18,772 bases of DNA, from the NCBI GenBank assembly GCA_028278005.1, contig JANQFD010000011.1, positions 1-18,772 of the forward strand, read 5' to 3'. The notes under the pieces were generated by a model. That model worked only from the letters and a program-made list of their open reading frames with translations, was not told the origin of the DNA and made no database searches. Position numbers and translations under genes: made by a program. Origin of the DNA: Chlorobium sp. (lineage in GTDB: Bacteria; Bacteroidota; Chlorobiia; Chlorobiales; Chlorobiaceae). Positions 1-7,236 of the stretch are shown one piece after another. Within the stretch, counting starts at the first letter, position 1. The number at the start of each line of letters is the position of its first letter.

Positions 1-2
1 TC

Positions 3-221
3 GAAAACCGTTACGTAGCAGGTTTGGCATATTCCAAGGCCGGCACAAACATAGCCTACATGAGCCTTGTTTTCAAGCGCTACCCTGGAAAGCTTGTCGC
101 CAACGGCTCCGCGACAAAGCTTATCATTGATAATGATATCCATAACTATCAGCGATTAAAGTGGTTATATATATTCTCAAATGATTGCAACGGATTTCTC
201 TTTTCAAATTTAGTAAAATAA
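3..221 (+). CDS. 3' end of an unrecognised open frame (5' cut by window edge)
   Basis: A frame stays open from the window's left edge (first codon at 3) to a TAA at 219-221, so any start would lie outside. The first 40 or so codons have balanced composition and read like protein (a segment around VFKRYPGKLVANGS). The last 30 codons are AT-rich with many Ile, Asn, Leu and Phe and look more like intergenic DNA read through. I do not recognise a family. It may be a genuine gene tail, a gene whose original stop was lost, or a chance frame; an internal ATG at 24 exists but has no visible ribosome binding site. From 222 to 327 there is no gene, only AT-rich sequence and a weak hairpin. Confidence 0.25.
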   Translation, partial: ENRYVAGLAYSKAGTNIAYMSLVFKRYPGKLVANGSATKLIIDNDIHNYQRLKWLYIFSNDCNGFLFSNLVK

Positions 222-272
222 CGCTAAAAAGCCGGTCAGGATACATTGAACTCCCGCCGGACCACATCATTC

Positions 273-310
273 CGGTCTGCGTTGAATTAGTATCACTAGA
301 GACCGTTTTG
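273..310 (+). terminator. Weak hairpin with T-tract between the edge frame and the oxoprolinase gene
   Basis: Six-base arms CGGTCT (273-278) and AGACCG (300-305) can pair around a 21-base loop and are followed at once by TTTTG (306-310). The loop is long and the stem short, so this is only a possible terminator for whatever enters from the left edge. Confidence 0.2.
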
Positions 311-327
311 AAAAAGCTCATTCGAAA

Positions 328-3300
328 ATGCTATTTTTTCCATTGATGAGTATGGAAATGAAATGGCATTTTGCAGTAGACCGCGGCGGGACCTTTACCG
401 ATGTGATAGGTTTCGATCCGCAGGGAATGGTGCATACCCGCAAGCTGCTCTCTTTATGCGATGCCTATCCCGATGCCGGGATTGAGGGAATCAGGAACAT
501 TCTGGGCCTTTCATCAGGGGAACTCCTCGATCCGGAACGGATAGCCTGTATCAGGATCGGGACAACGGTTGCCACCAACGCCCTGCTTGAAAGAAAGGGT
601 GCCCCGGTCGCCCTCTGCATCACCAGAGGATTCGAAGATCTGATAGAGATCGGAAACGGTGCACGTCCGGAACTGTTCAATCTTAACATTCACAAACCCC
701 CACCGGTTTACAGTCATGTTTCGGAAGTCGGGGAACGGATCGACACAGCAGGCAATGTGCTTGCTGCCCTCGATCATCGTGGAGCGGCAGCGGTTCTTGC
801 AAAGATCCGTTCGCTCGGATACGAAAACCTCGCGATAGTCCTGAAACATTCGTGGATCAACCCTGTACATGAACAGATACTTGCCCGTATAGCAAGGGAG
901 AACACGGGATTCACCCATGTGGTTGCCTCCCATGAAATAATGCCGCTGATCAACTTTCTCAAACGGGGGCAGACCACGTTGATCGAAGCCTGCCTGGGTC
1001 CGGTACTGCATAACTATGCGGAGACATTCAGGAAACTTGCCGGAGATGTCAGGATCGAATTCATGCAAAGCTCGGGAGGCCTTATTGAAGCTGACGCCCT
1101 GCATGCAAAGGATACCATTCTTTCCGGCCCTGCAGGAGGCGTTATCGGTACAGGAAACCTGTCGGAACAGTTCGGAATTGAGCAATCAATAGGCTTTGAC
1201 ATGGGAGGCACCTCGACGGATGTTTCCCGGTATGACGGGGACCACCATCATGTTTTTGAAAACGCAGTTGCCGGAGTTCCCTTCTACACCGATATGCTCG
1301 ATGTAGAGACCGTCGCCGCCGGAGGCGGTTCGATCCTCGGTTTTGACGGGGAAAGGCTTCTCGTAGGTCCTGAGTCGGCCGGTTCGAACCCGGGTCCCGC
1401 ATGCTACGGTCATGGAGGCCCCCTGACGGTGACCGATGCAAACCTGCTGCTTGGCAGAATTATCCCGGAATTCATGCCAAGGACCTTCGGCTCACACCAC
1501 AAGGAATCCCTCGATCTCTCAGTCACAAGAGAGAAGTTCACCGATCTTGCTGCAACGGTCTCAGAGATTACAGGGCACATCTACACGCCCGAAGAGCTTG
1601 CCGAAGGTTATTTGCGTATCGCAAACGAGATCATGTGCAGGGCCATGAAAAAAATTTCCGTATCCCGGGGGTACGATATCCGGAATCACGTGCTTGTCTG
1701 CTTCGGAGGTGCAGCACCGCAGCACGCCTGCGAGATCGCCCGAACCATCGGCATCGACACCATCATCATCCACAGGCATTCCAGCATCTTTTCTGCTTAT
1801 GGCATTGCCATTGCAGACCGGCTCGAGCGTACCGTAGAACCTGTCATGAAACTGTTCACTCCGCAACTGCTCGATCAGCTCGAGAAGAAAGCCCAGTCGG
1901 CAGCCGATACCATGATCGAAAGACTCCTCGACGGGGAAAACCTGAACCGGAAAACCATAAGAATTTATCTCGACCTGAGGCCTGCCGGAAGCGACACCTG
2001 GCTTTCAATTCCGGCAGCAAGCACCAGCGGAGGCATTGCTTCTTTCGACGATCCTGAAAACATTCTGGCTGTATTCGAGAAAGAATATCTCTCCAGATTC
2101 GGTTTCAGGCCGGATACCAAAGCTGTCGAACTTGTCAACATGCGCACGGAAGTAACGGCTGCAAGCCCTGTCAAGAATATGAAATCAGGGGCTTTCCGGA
2201 AACGAAAAGAGAGCGAAACCGTCCTGCATCGCACATCATGCAAGGTATGGGTATCCGGGGCATTCAGGTCGGTCGAGGTTTTCGATAAAAGCCGTCTGCA
2301 GCCTGAAGACGTGCTGAAGGGACCAGCCATGATAGCCGACGAACAGCTGACCCTCCTTGTTCAGGAAGGATTTGAAATGACGGTCGATGCATACGGCAAC
2401 CTTATACTAAGGGATAAAACGGGAATGCCCGATACGCAAAAAAAGAATGCCGAGCGCGAAAAAGCCGACCCGGTCATGCTCGAGGTATTCAACAACCTTT
2501 TCATGAACATTGCCGAGCAGATGGGCTATACCCTTTCAAACACCTCTCATTCGGTCAACATGAAGGAGCGTCACGATTTTTCATGCGCACTGTTCGACAA
2601 TGACGGAAAACTTGTCGCACATGCGCCGCATATTCCGGTTCACCTCGGCGCCATGGAAGCAACCGTACAGCATATCATCCTGGAAAACACCCGAGATATG
2701 CAGCCGGGTGACATGTACCTTGCCAACAACCCGCACGAGGGCGGTTCACACCTTCCGGACATAACCGTCGTCACACCGGTTTTCTGCGGAGAAAAAACAC
2801 CTTCATACTTTCTTGCCAACCGTGGGCATCACGCGGATATCGGAGGCATTACACCCGGTTCAATGCCCCCTTCGAGCAGGACTATAGATGAGGAAGGAGT
2901 TGTGATCGGCAGTTTTCTGCTGGTTCGCAATGGAATGTTCAGGGAAAAAGAACTTGTCGACCTGCTCTCTTCCGGCAAATATCCGGCACGAAACCTGCCT
3001 GAAAGAATCTCAGACCTGAAAGCCCAGATTGCCGCAAATAACAAGGGTTTGACGGAATTAATGAGAATGAACACAGCATATGGCACAACAACCGTTCATC
3101 GCTACATGGGTTTCATACGGGAAAACGCAAGGCATGCGATGAACCGCGCGCTTGAAAAGCTTGCTGGTAAAAAAAGATCGTTTAGCGCTGATTTTTCCGA
3201 CACGATGGATAACGGAGCCCGTATTTCAGTATCCGTTCGAGTCACTTCGCCTGAAGGGGAAAACCCCGTGATAGAGATAGATTTCAGCGGAACAAGCCCT

Positions 3301-4050
3301 GAAGATCAGGGCAACATAAATGCCCCCCCGGCAGTCACCACCGCTGCTGTTCTCTACACACTGCGAAGTCTTATCGACGAAGATATCCCGCTTAATGCCG
3401 GATGCCTCGAACCGGTAAACGTCATCATTCCGGAAGGATCAATACTCAATCCATCACCCGCCGCGGCGGTTGCAGTCGGTAATGTCGAAACTTCGCAGCG
3501 AATCGTCGATGTCTTGCTCGGAGCACTGGGAAAAGCTGCAGCTTCACAGGGGACCATGAACAACCTGCTCTTCGGAAAGCACGATAACACCGGAAGCCAG
3601 TACTACGAAACCATTCCCGGGGGAGCCGGCGCAACAGAAGGGCATAACGGCGCATCCGGTGTACAGGTAAACATGACAAACACGCGACTTACCGATCCGG
3701 AGATACTCGAACATCGTTTTCCGGATGTGGAAATAACCCGTTTCACGATCAGAAAAGGTTCGGGCGGCACCGGAACGTGGAGAGGAGGGGATGGCGTAGA
3801 ACGCGCCCTGCTTTTCAAGGCGCCGCTGCATGTCAGCGTTATTTCTGAACGCCGAAACGTCGCTCCTTTTGGTTTGCACGGCGGCGACCCCGGCTCGAAA
3901 GGCATCAACCTGCTCGTCCTTCAGGACTGTACGGAAATTCCTCTGGATCACAGGGTCGACCGGGTATTCCTCGAGGGAGAAACCCTGCTGATCAAAACGC
4001 CCGGAGGCGGAGGATACGGCAATCAAGCCGCAATTGCCGACGCAATATAG
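328..4050 (+). CDS. ATP-dependent 5-oxoprolinase, fused HyuA-HyuB (hydantoinase/oxoprolinase family)
   Basis: Probably opens 5-oxo-L-proline to glutamate with ATP in the cytoplasm; related hydantoinases and N-methylhydantoinases share the fold, so the substrate is inferred. Residues about 13-690 are HyuA: the phosphate-binding DRGGTFTDV near the N-terminus, SGPAGG near 265, DMGGTSTDVS near 291-300, then AAGGGS and NPGPACYG. Residues about 715-1235 are HyuB: EVFNNLFMNIAEQMG, NPHEGGSHLPD, GHHADIGG near 833-840, and a closing GGGGYG. At 1240 residues it matches the length of fused 5-oxoprolinases (eukaryotic OPLAH is about 1290), whereas many bacterial relatives split the halves into two genes. 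Four in-frame ATGs (328, 346, 352, 358) precede the conserved WHFAVDRGG and none has a strong ribosome binding site; 352 or 358 is as likely as 328. It stands alone, and its 3' end overlaps the convergent membrane protein gene by 28 bp. Confidence 0.88.
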   Translation: MLFFPLMSMEMKWHFAVDRGGTFTDVIGFDPQGMVHTRKLLSLCDAYPDAGIEGIRNILGLSSGELLDPERIACIRIGTTVATNALLERKGAPVALCITRGFEDLIEIGNGARPELFNLNIHKPPPVYSHVSEVGERIDTAGNVLAALDHRGAAAVLAKIRSLGYENLAIVLKHSWINPVHEQILARIARENTGFTHVVASHEIMPLINFLKRGQTTLIEACLGPVLHNYAETFRKLAGDVRIEFMQSSGGLIEADALHAKDTILSGPAGGVIGTGNLSEQFGIEQSIGFDMGGTSTDVSRYDGDHHHVFENAVAGVPFYTDMLDVETVAAGGGSILGFDGERLLVGPESAGSNPGPACYGHGGPLTVTDANLLLGRIIPEFMPRTFGSHHKESLDLSVTREKFTDLAATVSEITGHIYTPEELAEGYLRIANEIMCRAMKKISVSRGYDIRNHVLVCFGGAAPQHACEIARTIGIDTIIIHRHSSIFSAYGIAIADRLERTVEPVMKLFTPQLLDQLEKKAQSAADTMIERLLDGENLNRKTIRIYLDLRPAGSDTWLSIPAASTSGGIASFDDPENILAVFEKEYLSRFGFRPDTKAVELVNMRTEVTAASPVKNMKSGAFRKRKESETVLHRTSCKVWVSGAFRSVEVFDKSRLQPEDVLKGPAMIADEQLTLLVQEGFEMTVDAYGNLILRDKTGMPDTQKKNAEREKADPVMLEVFNNLFMNIAEQMGYTLSNTSHSVNMKERHDFSCALFDNDGKLVAHAPHIPVHLGAMEATVQHIILENTRDMQPGDMYLANNPHEGGSHLPDITVVTPVFCGEKTPSYFLANRGHHADIGGITPGSMPPSSRTIDEEGVVIGSFLLVRNGMFREKELVDLLSSGKYPARNLPERISDLKAQIAANNKGLTELMRMNTAYGTTTVHRYMGFIRENARHAMNRALEKLAGKKRSFSADFSDTMDNGARISVSVRVTSPEGENPVIEIDFSGTSPEDQGNINAPPAVTTAAVLYTLRSLIDEDIPLNAGCLEPVNVIIPEGSILNPSPAAAVAVGNVETSQRIVDVLLGALGKAAASQGTMNNLLFGKHDNTGSQYYETIPGGAGATEGHNGASGVQVNMTNTRLTDPEILEHRFPDVEITRFTIRKGSGGTGTWRGGDGVERALLFKAPLHVSVISERRNVAPFGLHGGDPGSKGINLLVLQDCTEIPLDHRVDRVFLEGETLLIKTPGGGGYGNQAAIADAI

Positions 4051-4550
4051 ATAAAGCAGCAGGCTTTCAGCAGGAATGCCAGAAATCTTGCTGTAACACT
4101 ACAATCTGTTTTCACGACCATTCGGGGGACTCCCTTCAGTTTTCTCAGCATGATCGTGTTCTGTAAAACATCCAGAGGAACAGCAAGCAATACCCCCCAG
4201 GAAAGCATCGATCCGTAAACTGCCGCAGCTCCGGATGAACCGGCTGACAGCAAAGCGCAGGCTATGCTCAGAGCCGGAGAGAGGCACAGCAGCCAAAGGT
4301 AACGCAGGCTTGTTTGTAAAAACGCCCTTTTAAGCAGCCCTTTTTCCTTCCATACCCTGATTCTGGCCTCTGTTCTCTGCGTTCCCCAGGGCATATCCAG
4401 TGCAACCACTCTTGACGGTACTCCGCCAAGCCTGACCCTGAGACTGCGCCCGATACCGTACATTACAACCATCACAAGGAAAGCAGTGATAACCAGCATA
4501 TTCAGGGCGGTCCACTGCATTTCCGGTGAAATCCAAAAATAGGGATGCAT
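4023..4550 (-). CDS. Unknown four-helix membrane protein
   Basis: I do not recognise a family. From the ATG at 4550 it is 175 residues. Hydrophobic stretches that could span the membrane lie near residues 13-32 (starting after MQW), 84-104, 110-130 and 156-175. Between the first two is a basic segment of about 50 residues (RSLRVRLGG, then TEARIRVWKEKG), which suggests a cytoplasmic loop. The frame can also start at an ATG at 4595, adding 15 polar residues (MLKSSNVIKSSGITI); neither start has a clear ribosome binding site, but 4550 places a natural short N-terminus before the first helix. The stop lies inside the last codons of the convergent oxoprolinase gene, a 28-bp overlap. A plausible sigma-70 promoter sits at 4617-4644. 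Confidence 0.6.
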   Translation of the reverse strand: MHPYFWISPEMQWTALNMLVITAFLVMVVMYGIGRSLRVRLGGVPSRVVALDMPWGTQRTEARIRVWKEKGLLKRAFLQTSLRYLWLLCLSPALSIACALLSAGSSGAAAVYGSMLSWGVLLAVPLDVLQNTIMLRKLKGVPRMVVKTDCSVTARFLAFLLKACCFIYIASAIAA

Positions 4551-4616
4551 GATTGTTATACCACTGCTTTTAATAACGTTACTACTCTTGAGCATGTGCT
4601 GAAACGCTCAGTTTAG

Positions 4617-4644
4617 GTTATATTAACTTTGCCGCCGGATCCAA
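4617..4644 (-). promoter_or_regulatory. Candidate sigma-70 promoter for the membrane protein gene
   Basis: Read on the minus strand: TTGGAT (4639-4644), a 16-bp spacer, then TATAAC (4617-4622). Both boxes are one or two bases from consensus. A start near 4610 would give a short leader to the ATG at 4595 or about 60 bases to the ATG at 4550. Confidence 0.35.
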
Positions 4645-4668
4645 AGGGCTCCCATGAACTTCAGGCAA

Positions 4669-4674
4669 TATAAT
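4669..4674 (+). promoter_or_regulatory. Perfect -10 hexamer upstream of the DUF218 gene
   Basis: TATAAT occurs 94 bp before the ATG at 4768, in the divergent intergenic region. No convincing -35 box lies 16-18 bp upstream, so this is a weak call resting on one hexamer. Confidence 0.25.
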
Positions 4675-4767
4675 ACGTCATGACCGCCGTTTAGCAACAC
4701 TCATCTCTTGCCCGATCGGGGAGCGTCAGGTTCAAAGGCATCATACATTTGAGTACTTTGGAATTGT

Positions 4768-5373
4768 ATGATAATACACAGCATGAAAGCATTGTTAAAC
4801 AGGATACTTCTGGTGCTTCTCACGGCAACAGCCATAGGCGGCACATTATTTCTATGCCTCGGCATTCTGGTTTCTCTGAATGCCTCGGAGCCCCGGAGAA
4901 GCGACGTCATAATAATCCTGGGAGGCGATGACGGACTTCGGGTAAAAAAAGGTGGCGAACTGTACATTGCCGGGTATGCACCGTCTATCCTCCTTACCGG
5001 TATAGACAAAAAATATTACCGGCCCGAAAAGCCGAACTGGCGGGAAAAACGGCTTATGGATATGGGAATTCCAAAACAGGCCATCAACGTCGATACAAAG
5101 TCCGAAACCACCTGGGAGGAGGCCTTGAATTCGCTCGTTATCATGAAGGAAAAAGGGTGGGAACGAGCAATCGTGGTCAGCGATCCCCCGCATATGCTCC
5201 GACTGCATAACACTTGGAGCCGAGCTTTCAGGGACTCTTCAAGATCATTTGTTCTTGTGCCCACCAGTCCGGCATGGTGGCAACCCCTGTTATGGTGGAA
5301 GAACAATACAAGTTACCGGTTCGTGCTCAGCGAGATCCAGAAAAACATCTACTACGCCGTGGTCTACTTCTGA
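4768..5373 (+). CDS. DUF218 protein of the YdcF/SanA/ElyC family, membrane anchored
   Basis: A 201-residue protein with an N-terminal hydrophobic anchor (residues about 9-36, RILLVLLTATAIGG onward) and a single DUF218 domain outside the membrane. Family marks: the opening strand DVIIILGGDDG near residues 47-57, AGYAPSILLTG near 68-78, the conserved Thr/Glu helix ETTWEEALNS near 112-121, and IVVSDPPHMLR near 134-144, where the His and Arg are usually conserved. In E. coli, SanA and ElyC affect vancomycin resistance and envelope integrity, and ElyC affects peptidoglycan synthesis at low temperature; the biochemical activity is unsettled, and a similar envelope role here is inference. GGA sits about 6 bases before the ATG at 4768; a second ATG at 4783 is possible. 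It converges with bciA, leaving 31 bp between the two stops with no obvious terminator. Confidence 0.8.
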   Translation: MIIHSMKALLNRILLVLLTATAIGGTLFLCLGILVSLNASEPRRSDVIIILGGDDGLRVKKGGELYIAGYAPSILLTGIDKKYYRPEKPNWREKRLMDMGIPKQAINVDTKSETTWEEALNSLVIMKEKGWERAIVVSDPPHMLRLHNTWSRAFRDSSRSFVLVPTSPAWWQPLLWWKNNTSYRFVLSEIQKNIYYAVVYF

Positions 5374-5404
5374 ATTTATCAGCCCCTTCCCTGCACGGCA
5401 AACC

Positions 5405-6457
5405 CTAGAACATCGCGTGCTCGCCCAGTTCCTGACCTTTCAGCCCTTCTTTAATCACCCTGCCGTAAAAATCACGAAGGGTATCGCTGCCATATGACGG
5501 TGTTGCATCCGGGTCATATTTTCCGGTTTCCGGATTCAACACCAGCATGGATTCCGAACAGTAATACTTGCCAATCCGGGCGAATTCGGCTTTATCCTCC
5601 AGCTTGGGAAATATTTTGGCAAGCAGACTCAGCACGGGAATGATAACATCGAACATCCTGATCGGCATTCGCTTGAATTTCGGCTCTTTTTCCAGGAGCT
5701 CAAAAAGCATCTCCGCCTGCTCTCTGACGGAAATCGCCTTACCCGGACCGCCGACAGGCAGAATTTTGTTTTGTTTTGCCGGATCCTCAAGGCAATCGGC
5801 CATAAAACGGGCAAGATCAGCTTCACTGATCGGCTTGCATGAGGTCAGCTCCCCGTCACCGAACATGACGAACGGTTTTCCTTTTTTTACCGATTCGACC
5901 TGACCGGCAATGGACTTGAAAAATGCCGTCGGGCGAACGATCGAGTATGTCAGGCCGGATTCGATCAGCTCTTTTTCGAACTTCAGCTTGGCCCGCTGAA
6001 ACGCAAGGATCGGCTTTTGGACACAAATTGCCGAAAGCAGCAGGAAATGTTTGGCGCCGGCTGCAATTCCGGCATCAAACGTGTTGCGGGTTGCCTGATA
6101 ATCTATATTCCATGCATCTTTGATGCCTCCGGTACGCGAAGTGAGGCAGGAAACCACCACATCGAAATGTTCACCACGAATTCCCTCGTTCAACAGCGAA
6201 TCCATATCGGAAACGTTGCCGAAACGTACCTCGGAGCCTTTCAGTTCCTTCTTTGTCTGACCGGCTGTGGCTGATGCACCGACCCCAGAACGTTCACGCG
6301 CAAAGCTCACCACTTCGTGACCGCGGGCAACCAGTTCCCGCACGACGAATTTTCCGATGTAACCGGTCGATCCAACCAAGAATATGCGTTTCTTTTGCTG
6401 TGAAGCAGGCGCATGAACCGGACCGGTGGTGTCGGAAGCCGAAGAAGATGAGACCAC
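5405..6457 (-). CDS. bciA: 3,8-divinyl (proto)chlorophyllide 8-vinyl reductase, BciA type
   Basis: Reduces the C8 vinyl group of divinyl (proto)chlorophyllide to ethyl with NADPH, a step shared by chlorophyll and bacteriochlorophyll synthesis; BciA was established in Chlorobaculum tepidum. The protein is an atypical short-chain dehydrogenase/NmrA-like Rossmann enzyme. The dinucleotide-binding GSTGYIG lies at residues 29-35, followed by VVSCLTSRTGG, the NIDYQATRN helix, and a C-terminal half with the BciA pattern (SYGSDTLRDFYGRVIKEGL). I start at a GTG at 6457, giving 350 residues. A TTG at 6502 would add 15 hydrophobic residues (MLYFSPVAIIYLFYS) from AT-rich DNA directly behind the upstream stop; neither start has a ribosome binding site. 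It follows the hydrolase gene on the same strand and may be cotranscribed with it. This gene is the best clue that the organism is a green sulfur bacterium. Confidence 0.88.
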   Translation of the reverse strand: MVSSSSASDTTGPVHAPASQQKKRIFLVGSTGYIGKFVVRELVARGHEVVSFARERSGVGASATAGQTKKELKGSEVRFGNVSDMDSLLNEGIRGEHFDVVVSCLTSRTGGIKDAWNIDYQATRNTFDAGIAAGAKHFLLLSAICVQKPILAFQRAKLKFEKELIESGLTYSIVRPTAFFKSIAGQVESVKKGKPFVMFGDGELTSCKPISEADLARFMADCLEDPAKQNKILPVGGPGKAISVREQAEMLFELLEKEPKFKRMPIRMFDVIIPVLSLLAKIFPKLEDKAEFARIGKYYCSESMLVLNPETGKYDPDATPSYGSDTLRDFYGRVIKEGLKGQELGEHAMF

Positions 6458-6505
6458 TGAATAAAAAAGATAAATTATTGCTACAGGTGAAAAATATAGC
6501 AAATA

Positions 6506-7069
6506 TTACATGTAGAATACATGTCTGCCGATCGTGGTGACCTCCATTTTCTTCGAGGCCCAGTAGGGAGCGACATAATCGGCGTGATAGTGCGTAACAC
6601 CTTCAAGCTGTTTGGAAATGGGAAGATCAGGGTTGAGCATGACTTCAGCCGCTGCGGCTTTTGCCTTTTTCCAGGCCGTCCGGTTTCTTACCCTGTCTGA
6701 CATGCCGTCCCAGAACCAGCTGAACTGCTTGTACTCCTTGACAACGTCTTCAACAGTATCGGGATAATCAGGTGATTTGACACGATTGAGGGTTACAACA
6801 CCGACCGCAAGCATCCCTTCCCAGGATTCACCGCGGGCTTCATGATAGATATTGCGTGCAAGCCATTCCACTTCCCTGTTCTGCAGTGCTTTTACATACT
6901 CGTTGTTACGCTCTTCAACCTTCTGCTCCGGCTGATGCGTCACCTGGTCTTTTATTGCAATACCCATAGAAAAAAGTCCGGCGAGCGCAATAGCCCCGCC
7001 AAGGGCTTTTGCCTTTTCGGAAGGAAGAACCTTCGTCTGTTCCTTTACTATGCTTATGAGCTTGTTCAT
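6506..7069 (-). CDS. SleB/CwlJ-type cell-wall hydrolase (Hydrolase_2), membrane anchored
   Basis: A 187-residue protein that probably cleaves peptidoglycan in the periplasm. Residues about 24-39 form one hydrophobic segment (GGAIALAGLFSMGIAI), a likely signal anchor. The catalytic domain covers about 66-187: ARNIYHEARGES carries the conserved Glu at residue 78, VGVVTLNRV lies at 89-97, QFSWFWDG at 115-122, and the family's C-terminal THYHADYV near 159-166 with ASKKM and GRHVFY at the end. In spore formers SleB and CwlJ act in germination; in non-sporulating Gram-negatives such as this one the same domain is thought to serve general wall remodelling. The domain is complete. The stop is 48 bp before the chosen bciA start, so the two may be one transcript. 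No strong ribosome binding site is visible at the ATG. Confidence 0.82.
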   Translation of the reverse strand: MNKLISIVKEQTKVLPSEKAKALGGAIALAGLFSMGIAIKDQVTHQPEQKVEERNNEYVKALQNREVEWLARNIYHEARGESWEGMLAVGVVTLNRVKSPDYPDTVEDVVKEYKQFSWFWDGMSDRVRNRTAWKKAKAAAAEVMLNPDLPISKQLEGVTHYHADYVAPYWASKKMEVTTIGRHVFYM

Positions 7070-7154
7070 AGATTCATGTCTTGATTATAACTCCTCTGCC
7101 TGTCCAGTGTAATCCGTCTTGATTTCAAACCGTTCTTTATGCTGCGAGAATAAA

Positions 7155-7181
7155 CGAAAAATCCCTCAAAAAAACAAGGGA
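7155..7181 (-). terminator. Weak possible terminator after pepD
   Basis: On the minus strand TCCCT (7177-7181) and AGGGA (7162-7166) form a 5-bp stem around a T-rich loop, followed by TTTTTCG. It lies about 55 bp beyond the pepD stop. The stem is short and the call tentative. Confidence 0.25.
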
Positions 7182-7236
7182 ATCACAACAAAAAGAACAT
7201 CGTTAACCGCTTTATTCGTTCATTTTGCTCTATCTC

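Noticed and set aside
514..1185. 223-codon open frame on the minus strand inside the oxoprolinase gene
   Set aside because: It lies wholly inside a well-supported gene, has a Cys- and Arg-rich composition without domain motifs, and is a by-product of GC-biased codons.
1401..2057. 218-codon plus-strand frame inside the oxoprolinase gene
   Set aside because: Arg/His-rich out-of-frame translation of the conserved HyuA region, no motif.
3544..4026. 160-codon minus-strand frame antisense to the HyuB half
   Set aside because: Antisense to conserved codons, no recognisable domain or start signal.
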